From contig JAIOJX010000025.1 in NCBI GenBank assembly GCA_022376925.1, positions 181,783,801-181,847,800 on the forward strand: a DNA stretch of 64,000 bases, in the 5' to 3' direction. The stretch comes from Tragulus kanchil (Eukaryota; Chordata; Mammalia; Artiodactyla; Tragulidae). Positions 21,840 through 32,778 of the stretch are shown here, piece after piece. The notes beneath the pieces were generated by a model that was not told the DNA's origin, did no database searches, and was given only the letters and a program-made list of their open reading frames with translations. The position numbers and the translations under genes are program-made. Numbering within the stretch: position 1 is the stretch's first letter; the number at the start of each line of letters is the position of its first letter.

Positions 21840-22105
21840 CAGGAAGGACTCACAGATATAGAGAACAAACTAGAGGCTACCAGTAAGGAAGAGGACTGGG
21901 AGGAGGGGCGAGATAGGAATACGGACATAAATTACTATGTGGAAAATAAAGAAGAATGTGCTGTATGCCACAGGAAATCATAGACATTGTTTCGTAATAA
22001 CTTTTAATGAACTATGACCTATAAAAATCCTGAATCACTATGTTGTGCACCTCAAACTAATGCAATATCATAAATCAACTATATATTAATAAAAGTGTAA
22101 CTACA
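21840..22105 (+). mobile_element. Artiodactyl L1 3' end
   Basis: GATATAGAGAACAAACTAGAG, ATAAATTACTATGTGGAAAA, TGAATCACTATGTTGTGCAC and AAATCAACTATATATTAATA are in the order of an L1 3' UTR. Confidence 0.75.
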
Positions 22106-22193
22106 CTCTTATTTTGTTTAGAATGGTAGGCATGGTTTACATAGGAAGAGAACAAACTGTCAACCACCTTCAAAGTTTACATATTGGGATGGT

Positions 22194-22260
22194 CAAAATG
22201 TTCGTTTGAGTTTTTTACAGCATCTTATGGAAAGCCTTGAATGAACCTTTTGGTCCAAAC
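22194..22260. mobile_element. Short mariner-like MITE
   Basis: A 67-base imperfect palindrome begins TTGGGATGGTCAAAATGTTC and ends GAACCTTTTGGTCCAAAC, flanked by TA at 22192-22193 and 22261-22262. This matches the small non-coding mariner derivatives of ruminants, whose ends carry GGCCAAAAAGTTCG-like motifs. Confidence 0.7.
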
Positions 22261-22262
22261 TA

Positions 22263-22757
22263 ATACCTACATTTCATACTAATAACTGGCTTATATAACT
22301 GACCTACCTGCGCTCTACCTCTTCCTTATAAGGAAACTATGTACAAATCAGGAATACCTGATTACTATGTAAATTTTAAAAATAAAGTTCATGATTCGTA
22401 TGGGCAAAATGAGAATAATGTAGTACCATTTATCTTTCAGCTGCTAAGAAGCACTGGCCTCCGTGCCTCCAGGCCCTCCCTCCTCCACGACTCAGCCACT
22501 CGCCACTGCTCTGCCGTCTCAAACAAGGGCACTTACTCACTGTTTCTTTTTCTCTAGGCTTCCAGACATTTGCACGGAGGAGGTCTTTGATATCTGGCGG
22601 GTTAAAGGCAGCAGGCAAACTGGAAGGCAAACTGCACTGACAACAGGTACACCTGGCAGAGGAATAGTCAACAGTTCTGCAGAGACCGGAAGACTGAAGA
22701 AGCAGACGGATGTAGAACTTACCTCAGGTGTGTAAAGGTTAAAAATCCAGAGCTTCG
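22263..22757. other. Single-copy stretch, nothing recognised
   Basis: No family is recognised. Short overlapping frames on both strands (22430-22812) have no domain. TTTCTTTTTCTCTAG at 22544-22558 resembles a splice acceptor, but no exon can be supported after it. Confidence 0.4.
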
Positions 22758-22990
22758 GGACTTCCCTGGTTGTCCAGTGGAGAAGGAGTCCGCCTTGCAG
22801 TGCAGAGAGCATGGGCTCAATCCCTGGCCCGGAAAGATCCAGTATGCCGAGGAACTACTGCGCCGGCGTGTCCAATTGTAAGCCAGCACTCTGAAGCGCA
22901 TGCGCCCAGAGCTGGTCTTCTGCAGCGAGCGAGGCCACTGCGATGGGAGGCCCACACATGCCAAAGAATGAAGATGGATGAAAAATAAAC
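22758..22990 (+). mobile_element. CHR-type tRNA-derived SINE
   Basis: GGGACTTCCCTGGTTGTCCA, TGGGCTCAATCCCTGGCCCG, GTGTCCAATTGTAAGCCAGC and AAAGAATGAAGATGGATGAA. Same subtype as 2333 and 28556. Confidence 0.82.
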
Positions 22991-23049
22991 GATGACTTAG
23001 AGGCAAAAAATAAATAAATAAATAACAAAATACAGGACATTATGTGTTT

Positions 23050-23114
<65 letters not shown>
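23050..23114. repeat. A-run followed by (TA)n
   Basis: A run of A (about 23050-23065) leads into about 24 TA units reaching 23114. It directly precedes the next SINE head. Confidence 0.95.
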
Positions 23115-23116
<2 letters not shown>

Positions 23117-23117
23117 A

Positions 23118-23400
23118 GAGCTTCCCTGGTGGTTAAGAGTCTGCTTTGCAATGCAGGGTACATGGTTTAGTCTCTGATCCGGGAAAATCCCACACGCCGC
23201 AGAGCAACTGAGTCCCTGTGTCGCAACTACTGAAGGCCATGTGCCCTAGAGCCCCTGCTTTGAAATAAGAGAAGCCATTGCAGTGAGAAGCCTGTGCACT
23301 GCAGCTAGAGAGCAGCCCGACTCGCCGCAGCTAGAGAAAGCCAGGGAGCAGCGACAAAGACCCAGCACAGCCAAAAGTAAATAACAAAATAAATAAAATT
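23118..23400 (+). mobile_element. CHR-2-like SINE
   Basis: GAGCTTCCCTGGTGGTTAAG, GGGAAAATCCCACACGCCGC, CAACTACTGAAGGCCATGTG, GCAGCTAGAGAAAGCCAGGG and a tail CAGCCAAAAGTAAATAACAA. Full length, about 280 bases. Confidence 0.85.
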
Positions 23401-24136
23401 AGAAAAGTATCCCATTGCAGAACAATCTGCTAGTATGATCTTATTTTTGTTAAATCACACGCACACATCAGTTTATTCATTAAATAAAATGAATGGGATA
23501 ATATGCCAAATCTTTGAGAGAAGTTTGGGATTATGGAAAATGCTTTCCAATTTATAGGCCATGTGTTTCTGTACTGTTTCAGTTTTATTTACAGTAATCA
23601 CATTTTACTATTGTAGTCGTAAAAATAAGAGCTTAAATGATTTAAAAGAAAAGAAGAAAATCAGTTGATTCTGTAAACAAGAACCCTACGATTCAGGCCC
23701 AGGAGAGTTATCACAGGTATACAATACAGAAACACCAGCCTTTAGAGTAGAATATTATTCTTAATTGGAACTACATGTGAATAAAAACAGGTCCAGCAGT
23801 ATCATCTTCAAACATGAAAAACAGCAGAATTGTCTTCCTCAAGGCTTTTACATTACTCTCTGACAGAAATACACTTGGGGGATGAAAAGAAAAACAAGTG
23901 GACAAAGTCCATCAGTAAGAATTTTTCACTATTTGATAGGTTGTTCATAGCTAACTAAGAACCTAACATCAGGAATAATTCGTCAGATAAGACTTCACAT
24001 CACTTTTGAATCTTGAGTGCTTTCTAAGTTTATATAGATATCATTTTTAACAAGCTTACTTTTAAAAGCATTTGTTAACCTATCACTTGTACTTTATTCT
24101 TATTCATGTCTTGATTAACTTATCTAGTAGATTTTC
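23401..24136. other. Single-copy AT-rich stretch
   Basis: No repeat or gene is recognised. The left edge of D7 is at about 23959. Confidence 0.45.
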
Positions 24137-24330
24137 AGGACTTCCCCAGTGGCTCTGCATCAGAGAAACTTCCTGCCAAAGCAGGATGCTCAGGTTTGAT
24201 CCCTGGGTCTGGAAGATTCCCTAGAGAAGGAAATGGCAACTTACTCCATTGGAAATCCCACGAACAGGAGAGCCTGACAGTCCATGGTGTCACAAAAAAG
24301 TCAAACACGACTTAGCAACTAAACAACAAG
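24137..24330 (+). mobile_element. Bov-tA SINE
   Basis: AGGACTTCCCCAGTGGCTCT, GAGAAGGAAATGGCAACTTA, GACTTAGCAACTAAACAACA. Confidence 0.88.
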
Positions 24331-24771
24331 TAGACTATTCTTTTATTAGATGAGAAAACAGAGGTTCAGAGTGGCTAGAAAACTTATTCCAAGTCCAGTT
24401 AGTAGCAGAAGTGACCTGGTTACTGGGTACCTTGATAAAAGGTCAAATGAGGAAAGCATGTGTAAAGGAAATGGAACGTCCCATCTGGAAGACCCACAGT
24501 GATAAGGAGACACGACTCTCCTAGCTAATGGAGAACTCTCCTTGGACAACTGGCCTAGAGGTTCCCGACCATTTGGACCTGACACCTCCTTCAATGTCCT
24601 GGGAATAGGACTCCCAAAGAAAAGTCCAGAGGGCCCCTGAGGTCTACACCTGGGGTTCCTAGGAAACATTCCTGGAATTGGGGGACTGGAAAATAGGTTC
24701 CTAAGAACCCTGATCCACCACCATCCCTCTAAACTCGTGACCGGTGGTATTTGCTTGGACACGATCAGCTA
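24331..24771. other. D7 interior, nothing recognised
   Basis: Carries a 138-codon minus-strand frame (24346-24762), repeated at 25434-25850 by D7. No domain or signal is recognised. The frame is open but surrounded by repeats. Confidence 0.4.
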
Positions 24772-24990
24772 CTGGCTTCCCAGGTGGCTCAGCGGGTAAA
24801 GCATCTGCCTGCAATGCAGGAGATACAGAGGATGTGGGCTCCATCCGTGGGTCAGAAGGATCCCTGGAGAAGGACATGGCAGCCCACTCCAGTATCCTTG
24901 CCCGGGAAGTCCCACAGACAGAGGAGTCGGGTGGGCTCCAGCCCACGGGGTCGCAAAGGCTCAGGCATGACCGAGCAACAGCAGATCTGC
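24772..24990 (+). mobile_element. Bov-tA SINE
   Basis: TGGCTTCCCAGGTGGCTCAG, CTGCCTGCAATGCAGGAGAT, ATGGCAGCCCACTCCAGTAT, GGGGTCGCAAAGGCTCAGGC. Confidence 0.92.
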
Positions 24991-25224
24991 TACAACAAAG
25001 AAAATTTTTAGAAAAAAGCCTTATCTGCATCAACACTTTTGATAACGAACCTAACATCAGGAATAATTCGTCAGATAAGACTTCACATCACTTTTGAATC
25101 TTGAGTGCTTTCTAAGTTTATATAGATATCATTTTTAACAAGCTTACTTTTAAAAGCATTTGTTAACCTATCACTTGTACTTTATTCTTATTCATGTCTT
25201 GATTAACTTATCTAGTAGATTTTC

Positions 25225-25418
25225 AGGACTTCCCCAGTGGCTCTGCATCAGAGAAACTTCCTGCCAAAGCAGGATGCTCAGGTTTGATCCCTGGGTCTGG
25301 AAGATTCCCTAGAGAAGGAAATGGCAACTTACTCCATTGGAAATCCCACGAACAGGAGAGCCTGACAGTCCATGGTGTCACAAAAAAGTCAAACACGACT
25401 TAGCAACTAAACAACAAG
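25225..25418 (+). mobile_element. Bov-tA SINE, D7 second copy
   Basis: Copy of 24137-24330. Confidence 0.88.
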
Positions 25419-25859
25419 TAGACTATTCTTTTATTAGATGAGAAAACAGAGGTTCAGAGTGGCTAGAAAACTTATTCCAAGTCCAGTTAGTAGCAGAAGT
25501 GACCTGGTTACTGGGTACCTTGATAAAAGGTCAAATGAGGAAAGCATGTGTAAAGGAAATGGAACGTCCCATCTGGAAGACCCACAGTGATAAGGAGACA
25601 CGACTCTCCTAGCTAATGGAGAACTCTCCTTGGACAACTGGCCTAGAGGTTCCCGACCATTTGGACCTGACACCTCCTTCAATGTCCTGGGAATAGGACT
25701 CCCAAAGAAAAGTCCAGAGGGCCCCTGAGGTCTACACCTGGGGTTCCTAGGAAACATTCCTGGAATTGGGGGACTGGAAAATAGGTTCCTAAGAACCCTG
25801 ATCCACCACCATCCCTCTAAACTCGTGACCGGTGGTATTTGCTTGGACACGATCAGCTA

Positions 25860-26078
25860 CTGGCTTCCCAGGTGGCTCAGCGGGTAAAGCATCTGCCTGC
25901 AATGCAGGAGATACAGAGGATGTGGGCTCCATCCGTGGGTCAGAAGGATCCCTGGAGAAGGACATGGCAGCCCACTCCAGTATCCTTGCCCGGGAAGTCC
26001 CACAGACAGAGGAGTCGGGTGGGCTCCAGCCCACGGGGTCGCAAAGGCTCAGGCATGACCGAGCAACAGCAGATCTGC
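25860..26078 (+). mobile_element. Bov-tA SINE, D7 second copy
   Basis: Copy of 24772-24990. Confidence 0.92.
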
Positions 26079-26272
26079 TACAACAAAGAAAATAAGATGC
26101 CTTATCCTTGTCCTGACTTAGCTATTAATAAAAGAGGCCTCGTGTCAAAGAGTCTAGCCATGTGCCCTTTTAGGTCATTCTGCTCAAACCTTTGGATTTG
26201 AAAGATATGGTCACCATATGAATAGGGTTTTTATTCATTTAATTTTATGGCTTAGATTGAAAATTACTCCCT

Positions 26273-26385
26273 GGGACCCTGGTGGTCCAGTGGGTAGGAC
26301 TCCGTGCTTCCATGGCGAGGGACCCGGTTTCAATCCCTGGTCAGGGAACTAAAATCCGCAAACTGAGTGGCACAGTTGAAAAAAA
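26273..26385 (+). mobile_element. CHR-1-like SINE
   Basis: GGACCCTGGTGGTCCAGTGG, GGACTCCGTGCTTCCATGGC, TTTCAATCCCTGGTCAGGGA, then an A-rich tail. Confidence 0.8.
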
Positions 26386-26841
26386 GGAAAAATAACAATA
26401 ATGAATCTGTTTCTCTCCTGATGCATAGGAAGAGAAGATTATGAAGTGAAACTTGATTTTCCCATATCTTTATCCATCTATTTTCTTATTACGTTGAAGG
26501 CATGTTGAAGGGCTTAGATTTTCAATCCATCTTCATTCCTATTGTTAACTTCCTGGCCAAGCATATGTGTAAAGCACGAGTTTCTTGCTTATTAAGTGCT
26601 CATCTCTATACGCTCAGCTACTTGATATGGGTTACGTCTTCCCCTCAGGTACGTACACCCCCGTGATGGTTTCAGCTGTTCCTATCTAAACCTAAGCAGT
26701 CATGGCTCACCTGTTAGAACAACTCTGTTAAAATGAACCTACCCAGGCAAAACTCCACATCAACTGGTCTTCTATTCAGAATTCTCTGCTCCAGGGATGG
26801 TGGTGCATGCCCAAGGGCATGTCTTACCCTGGAAGTATAGT
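26386..26841. other. Single-copy stretch, nothing recognised
   Basis: No family or exon is recognised. Confidence 0.45.
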
Positions 26842-27058
26842 GTTAGTCACGCAGTAGTGTCTGAGTCTTTGTGACCCTGTGGACTATATGCAGCCCACCA
26901 GGCTCTTCTGTTCACGGAACACTCCAGGCAAGAATACTGGAGTGGGTTGTCATGACCTTCTTCAGAGGATCTTCCCAACCCAGGGATGGAACCGGGTCTC
27001 CTGCATTGCAGTCAATGTTGTTTTTTTGTTTGTTTTTTTTACCACCTGAGCCACCAGA
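26842..27058 (-). mobile_element. Bov-tA SINE with T-rich insert
   Basis: GTTAGTCACGCAGTAGTGTC, GGCAAGAATACTGGAGTGGG and ACCTGAGCCACCAG. The head is interrupted by about 30 bases of T-rich sequence (about 27014-27040) not found in other copies. Confidence 0.88.
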
Positions 27059-27102
27059 TTTGACCCTGAGACTAATCTAGAGGTGTGGCTATATTTTATA
27101 TA

Positions 27103-27120
27103 GCCACCAGGGGGCAGCAA
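27103..27120 (+). promoter_or_regulatory. Candidate CTCF-binding motif
   Basis: GCCACCAGGGGGCAGCAA fits the core CTCF consensus (CCASYAGRGGGCRS) at every core position. It lies about 45 bases beyond a Bov-tA, in otherwise single-copy DNA. Sequence alone cannot show occupancy. Confidence 0.6.
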
Positions 27121-27539
27121 TGTGCAAATAACGCCTCTGTTTTGGGTCTCCATCTCTTGGCCTGGTTTGGGAGGAGAATGGGGCTCTCATTCCCCGTGAG
27201 CATCTCAGATTTTAAATAATGGTAATGTAACCACTTCAAGTCACGCTCTGGAAACTGTCAGAGCTAATTCCATTTCAGACGAAAATATACTGACGATGCA
27301 CGTTTGCGTCCAACTCACTGTTTTCAGGGTTCAGGCTCTGCTCATTCAGTTGCGTGTTCCTCTAGCCTGTGGTGGAGCCCACTGCGCGCCAGGCCTTGCT
27401 CCTGTGCCCGCACAACCTGCCAGGAGCTTCCTCCAGCCGCCGGGTCTAAAATCACAGCCTTCCTTCTTCTTCAGCTCCTCACGTTCTTATTCTATCTATT
27501 TTTGTTTGTCTACCTTGCTCCTTAAAGCTGACATTTTAT

Positions 27540-27612
27540 TACTTCTGTTTATCTGCATTTCCTAGAATGGTACCTGGCACATAATGAGAACTCAAGCCGT
27601 CTCTGCGGAGTG
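27540..27612 (+). mobile_element. MIR 3' fragment
   Basis: CCTAGAATGGTACCTGGCAC followed by ATAATGAGAACTCAA is the MIR 3' end. Confidence 0.55.
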
Positions 27613-28269
27613 AAAAAAATACCAAATCACAGACGCACGCTACCCGGGAGAAGGCCGTGTATATCCTCCTCTGAGCCAGATGCTGCTGCATCATTTCCGG
27701 TTTTCATTTCCTGCCAGCTATGAATGAGAGCAGTGCCCAAAGGGACTGTGTTGGATGTGAGCGTTTGAAGGAACTTGGGACATCAGCCTTTGCAGGAGAG
27801 AGAAGTGAAGTCCGAGTCGGGGAGAGGCTGGCCCAAGGCTACATCCATGCTGATGGCTGAGTCCTTCCCAAGCCAGGACTCCTGACCTCTGCCTACCTTG
27901 CTGCCTACCTGACTTTTTCATTTTTCTTAAAAATCACCTCCTGGAACAGTAAGATGCATTCACTAATCACCAGATGATCTGTATAACATTTATTTGGCAA
28001 TTGGCTGAGACAAGACTTAGGGGTCTGCTTCCAGACTCTCAGGCTTCCCTGATCACACTCTCTGCCTGGAGTTCAGCACTCACCCCCGGCTCCTGCCTTG
28101 TGCCAGGTCCCTCAGAGACACCCAGCCGTGTTTTCCTCCCAGCGACTCTACACATATGCTGCTACGATCCCCGTTGTCCTGGTGAGAAGCCGTGGTAAGG
28201 GCGTACATCGTATCCACACGATGCTTAGAGTGGACTTCGAGGTGTCCTAAAGGGCCCATGTTTATAGCT

Positions 28270-28400
28270 CCTTTAATTCCCTTAAGAATTTCTGAGCTAA
28301 GCACAGTTGTTACCTGTATCATAAATGTGGAGACACTGAGGCCAAAGAAAAATAAGAAGCTTGTCCAAGACTGTTCAGCTATAAAGTGGCAAAGCCGTCA
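28270..28400 (-). mobile_element. MIR fragment, reversed
   Basis: GTGGAGACACTGAGGCCAAAG, GAAGCTTGTCCAAGACTGTT and CAGCTATAAAGTGGCAAAGC give the reversed MIR order. Confidence 0.6.
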
Positions 28401-28555
28401 AGCGTTTCATTCCCGTGCTCTGCTGCCTGGTGAAAACAGGAGCTGTGAACCCAGGAACACTCTGGCACCCTCTAACCCCACTTTGGGGCATGTATTTTCC
28501 ATGATATTAGGTCGCAGATTTGGGCCAGAATCATTTCGTTAAAAAGTCACAGGGG

Positions 28556-28800
28556 GGGCTTCCCTGGTGGCCCAGTGGGTAAGGACACCGCCTTGCAGTG
28601 CAAGGGGCACCAGTTCGATCCCTGGTCTGGGAAGATCCCACATGCCGCGGAGCGACTGGACCGATGTGTCCAACTACCAGCCTGCGCCCAGACCCAGTGC
28701 TCTGCAGCGAGAGAGGCCACTGCAATGGGGAGGCCCACACAGGCAAAAGAACAAAGATGGATGAAAATAGATAAATGAAAGACTAATAGAGGTGGCCAAC
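28556..28800 (+). mobile_element. CHR-type tRNA-derived SINE
   Basis: GGGCTTCCCTGGTGGCCCAG, AGTTCGATCCCTGGTCTGGG, CGACTGGACCGATGTGTCCA, ACAAAGATGGATGAAAATAG. Same subtype as 2333. Confidence 0.85.
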
Positions 28801-29310
28801 AAAAAGAGAAAAAGTCACAGGTCTGAAACTGGGCAGAAAAGGACGATGATAATGCGAAAGTCGCCCAGGCTGAAAACAACATCTTCTAATTTGCTGTCAT
28901 CTGCCAAGATCGTCCCTGGTGCCCTAGCTCCTCCCAGAGAACTCGTTGAAAGACTGTATTAACTGGACAAGGGATGGGCTGGACTCTCTCTGCCCACCCC
29001 TCCATCTGGGCATCCAGATGGTGGCTCTGCTGTGTGTGGGGCGGGGGCTCCCCAGAGCTTGGCTATTCCAAGCTCGAGTGGACAGTGAACTGCAGTTACC
29101 TCATAGAGACTTGGAAACAGTGTTTTTGGGAACAAAGCTGGTTCGTTCTGTTACTCTGTCAAATGGAGCTGGGCTTGGAACCCCTTTGCAACTCATCAGG
29201 AGAGCATGGGCTAAAAAGACAGACAGGAAGTAGACCTTTAGCTGGCTAGAGGTATCCTTGCTGATTGAACTTTTGCATCTGGTGTGAAATACATAAACAG
29301 CAACAAAAAA
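28801..29310. other. Single-copy stretch, nothing recognised
   Basis: No family is recognised. Frames of 91-107 codons overlap on both strands without a domain. Confidence 0.4.
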
Positions 29311-29318
29311 GACCTGGC

Positions 29319-29445
29319 TTACTAGTTCTATCCCTGGAAGAGGAAATGGCAATCCACTCCAGTATGCTTGCCTGGAGCGTCCCATGGACAGAGGAGCCTG
29401 GCGGGCTACAGTCCACGGGGTCACAAAGGGTCAGACACATACTAG
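29319..29445 (+). mobile_element. Bov-A body unit with TSD
   Basis: GAGGAAATGGCAATCCACTC, GACAGAGGAGCCTGGCGGGC and GGGGTCACAAAGGGTCAGAC. The bases TACTAGTTC flank it on both sides (about 29320 and 29441), consistent with a target-site duplication. Confidence 0.8.
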
Positions 29446-29609
29446 TTCCGTACATTTCTTCATCACTGGATGTCTCGCTGGAGTTCTGACCTCTGGAACT
29501 AGAAGGTTCTGGTGAATCACAGGGCCTCTTTCTGGTGGCAGAAAACAACGTGATGAACAAAAACTTCATAATCCAATGGACTGGACTAGTCAATAGCAAG
29601 CAGTAGATG

Positions 29610-29690
29610 AATGAATATGGGCAAGTAACTTTAACTGAGTCTCATGTCCTCACGTATAATATGGGAGTCTTAGTAAAGCCCTTCGGTTGC
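29610..29690 (+). mobile_element. MIR fragment, split by Bov-tA
   Basis: GGGCAAGTAACTTTAACTGAG followed by TCATGTCCTCACGTATAATA is MIR. Its 3' end, CAGTATATGATCAATAAATGG, appears at about 29933 after the SINE. Confidence 0.6.
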
Positions 29691-29715
29691 ACTATGAAAA
29701 TATTTGGCATTTTTG

Positions 29716-29922
29716 TTGTTTAGTCACTAAGTCACGTCCATCTCATTGCAGCTCCATGGACTGTAGCCCGCCAGGCTCCTCTGTCCATGGGACGCTCCAG
29801 GCAAGCATGCTGGAGTGGGTCGCCATTTCCTTCTCCAGAGGAATCTTTTGGACCCAGGGATCAAACTTGTGTCTCTTGCCTTGGCAGGTGGATTCTTTAC
29901 TGCTGAGCTACCGAGGGAACCT
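29716..29922 (-). mobile_element. Bov-tA SINE inside MIR
   Basis: TTGTTTAGTCACTAAGTCAC, CCCGCCAGGCTCCTCTGTCC, GGTGGATTCTTTACTGCTGA. Confidence 0.9.
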
Positions 29923-29952
29923 ATCCGGCATTCAGTATATGATCAATAAATG

Positions 29953-30289
29953 GTGCAAAGGCAACAAAGGAGCACACCTGGGTGTCTGTCCCACCGCTCG
30001 CTAGGTAGGCGGCGGCACCATGTAACTCCCCTCTTGCAGGCTTGAGTTCCTCTTCCATGAAGGGGTGAGCTTGAAGTATCACCTTCTCCAGGGTCTCTGG
30101 CCACTGTACTCCCCTGCCAGATGACCACCCATTACTTGCACACCTACACTGACTTTTCAGGGAGATAACATGGAGATCACTGGGTCTCCATTGCTGATCT
30201 AGCCATGTTTCTTGAACATCTGCTACATGCCAGCCATGATACAGACACTATTTCTTTGTTAATCCACTTAAACCTCTCTGTAATCCTTG
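29953..30289. other. Single-copy stretch, possible MIR/L2 remains
   Basis: GAACATCTGCTACATGCCAG at about 30215 is MIR-like in reverse. Nothing else is recognised. Confidence 0.4.
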
Positions 30290-30795
30290 ACAAAGACTTA
30301 TGACAAACCTAGACAGCGTATTAAAAAGCAGAGACATTACTTTGCTGACGAAGGTCTGTATGGCTAAAACTATGGTTTTTCCAGTAATCATTTGGGGATG
30401 TGAGAGTTATACCATAAAGAAGGCTGAGCGCTGAAGAATTGCAGTGCTGGAGAAGACTCTTGAGAGCCCCTTGGATAGCAAGGAGATCAAACCAGTCAAT
30501 CCTAAAGGAAATCAATTCTGAATATTCACTGGAAGGACTGGTACTGAAGCTGAAGCTCCAATACTTGGACCACCTGTTGTGAGGAGCCAACCTACTGGAA
30601 GAAAGCCTGATGCTGGGAAAGACTGAATACAAAAGAAAAGAGGGTAGCAGAAGGTGAGAGGGTTAGGTAGGATCGCTAACTCAATGGATATGAATTCAAA
30701 CAAAGTCCAGGAGGTAGTGGAGGACAGAGGAACCTGACTGCCTGCACCTCTTGGGGTCACAAAGAGTCAGACACAACTTAGCGACTGAACAACAG
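30290..30795 (+). mobile_element. BovB LINE 3' end (longest single-copy example)
   Basis: About 500 bases: GTATTAAAAAGCAGAGACAT, GTATGGCTAAAACTATGGTT, GGGATGTGAGAGTTATACCA, CAAGGAGATCAAACCAGTCA, GACACAACTTAGCGACTGAA. It reaches into the 3' end of the reverse transcriptase frame but is 5'-truncated and not intact. Confidence 0.9.
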
Positions 30796-31771
30796 CAAAA
30801 AGCTCTTTGACATAGGCTCTGCTAGATTATGAGAGAGGAAACAGACTCAGAGTGTTGTCACAAAGTCACATGGGGAATAGCAGAGCCTATTCCTCCACCC
30901 ATGTCTACCTCTGCTCAACCATCCCTGCTCCCAGACAATCTCAAGACACTGGAGAAATGCAAATTCTCCTTCTATAAAGGTCAAGAGCCTTCGTTCTATG
31001 AAGGACTGACATCGGGTACTGCCTCTGGTAATAGTCACTTTTTCAGCTCCATTATGAATGCTCAGATTTTTGATTAATTTAGTCGGCTTGGTCTTACAGA
31101 GTAATATGTCATTTAGATTTATGAACAAACTTCTCGGTAAACAACCCTAAGTACCCTCTGGAATTCTCCCCAGATATGAGGGTTTGGTGTCTCCCATATT
31201 TGAACTGATCATCTCAGCTGTCTTAACAGTGGCCAACTCATTGTGTATTGCATGTGGCACAAGAAAAGGCAGATATAAATTGGAGCAAAAACACAGAGGA
31301 CAAAATGAAGTTGTTCTTGCCTTGGTTTTTCCCCTATTAGATTTTTGATGATGTATCTTAAAGAAATGATCAAAACAGCTCAGAAGCCACTTGATGTTTT
31401 CTTCATTTTTTGTGCCCTGGGCAGCAGCTGATGGAAAAGCAAAGTGCTGACATGTGCAAGGTTGTTGGTTAATTAGGGGAGCATTTCCTTTCTGAGGCTT
31501 TGGACATGATGTAGCTGGCAGGTTCTACAGGGCAGAAATGTATCTGTTCTTTCCTCATTGTTGAATTTCTCTCTTAAAATCCTTTTCCAAGGGAAAGCTT
31601 TAATCTATAAAGGTCATAAATTGAAGTTCTTGACAAAAATAGCACAGGCTGGGAAAACAGACACTAATTTTGCCATAGTAATCATTGACCACCAGAGGCG
31701 ATGGAGATAGCTTCTTTTTTCCCCTTAAGATATTATTTTTGCCTCTGGATTATTTCAGTTGCAACAACATA
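30796..31771. other. Single-copy stretch, nothing recognised
   Basis: Nearly 1 kb with no recognised young repeat. Frames of 82-93 codons near 30829-31128 overlap on both strands. No exon is supported. Confidence 0.45.
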
Positions 31772-31981
31772 TATGTATGTGTTAGTTGCTAGTCATGTCC
31801 CACTCTTTGAAACCTCATGGTCTATAACACTCAAGGCTTCTCTGTCCATGAAATTCTCCAGGCAAAAATAATGCAGTGAGTGGCCATTTCCTTCTCCAAG
31901 AGATTTTCCCAAACCAGGGATCAAACCCACATCTCCCACATTGCAGACAGATTCTTTACCATCTGAGCCACCAGAAAAACC
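31772..31981 (-). mobile_element. Bov-tA SINE
   Basis: GTTAGTTGCTAGTCATGTCC, CTTCTCTGTCCATGAAATTC, CTTTACCATCTGAGCCACCA. Confidence 0.9.
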
Positions 31982-32766
31982 TCAATATACCAGATTGTTA
32001 CACCTCAAAACTGATCTGTTTACTTTACTCAAAGACTCTCAACCTTGATCACACACACATACGCATGACTGGAAAACTATTGAAGAGAAATGTCCTGTCT
32101 AAACATGAGTTTCTTGGTAGAATTCTATTTTAGAATTGGTCAAATCTCTCCCGTGAGAAGCACCAGTTTAGATATTCAAGGAGGTTAATCTGGAGCTTCA
32201 AAGTTTGGCCAAGTGAATGCATTGCATCATCAGAGAGCAAACACTGTAACAAATAGCCCTACATGCCAGTGGTTTGATATAGTCAAAGCTGTTTCTTGTT
32301 AATGTCACATTCCAGTGAGAATTAGTGGGTAGTGGCTCTCTGCTTCATTCAAGGACCCATGCTTTTTTATCCAGTGGTTCTGCTATCATTTCTAGGGACT
32401 CAGACATCTTCATTGACTGGTTCCAACATCTCTGAGGGTCTCAGAAGCTGTCAATGGATGCTCTGCATCTAGACAAAAGAGCAGACAAAGGAAAGTGAGC
32501 ATTGAGGTTACAGTGGGAGATTTTAGGGATCAGGCTAAATCCCTAAATAATATAGTATAATAAATACAATAAGCTATCTAAAATTATCTACAAATAATAA
32601 CTGCGTGAGAAGAGACAAGTTGTAACAAGGTAAACATACTGGAAAGTGTGCTTGGACATCTCTGGTGCCCACATTCCATTGGCTGGAACTCAGCCTCATG
32701 ACCCTACCAAACTACAAAAGAGGTTGGGAGTCTAGCTACGTGTCCGAGAGGGAAAAGGAAACAGGA
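31982..32766. other. Single-copy stretch
   Basis: Nothing firm. About 32250-32450 (CACTGTAACAAATAGCCCTA, CATTCAAGGACCCATGC) resembles an old interspersed repeat that I cannot name. The left edge of D8 is at about 32567. Confidence 0.4.
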
Positions 32767-32778
32767 CTTGATGAATGC

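Larger units (their letters stand above)
23959..26093. repeat. Tandem duplication D7 (23959-25005 / 25047-26093)
   Basis: Offset exactly 1,088, with 41 bases of filler (25006-25046). The filler contains AAAAAAGCCTTATCTGCATC, a distorted form of what follows copy 2 (AAGATGCCTTATCCTTGTCC). Its end, GATAAC, resembles the bases just before copy 1. The unit carries two Bov-tA SINEs. Confidence 0.96.
27121..28555. other. Longest mainly single-copy block
   Basis: About 1.4 kb of mixed composition with little young repeat. A MIR-like GAATGGTACCTGGCACATAA lies near 27565-27590, and a second reversed MIR-like piece (GGAGACACTGAGGCCAAAGA) near 28270-28400. Short frames on both strands have no domain. 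No splice-flanked exon is convincing. Confidence 0.5.

Noticed and set aside
22544..22735. Exon after a pyrimidine-rich acceptor at 22558
   Set aside because: The acceptor-like TTTCTCTAG exists, and AGGTGTGTAAAG near 22728 could be a donor, but the enclosed frame has no domain and such pairs are common by chance.
24346..24762. 138-codon minus-strand ORF present twice
   Set aside because: The repeat at 25434 is the D7 duplication. There is no recognisable domain or splice context.
31684..31700. Second CTCF motif (CCACCAGAGGCGATGG)
   Set aside because: It lacks one G of the GGGC core, so the register fails. Weak compared with 27103.
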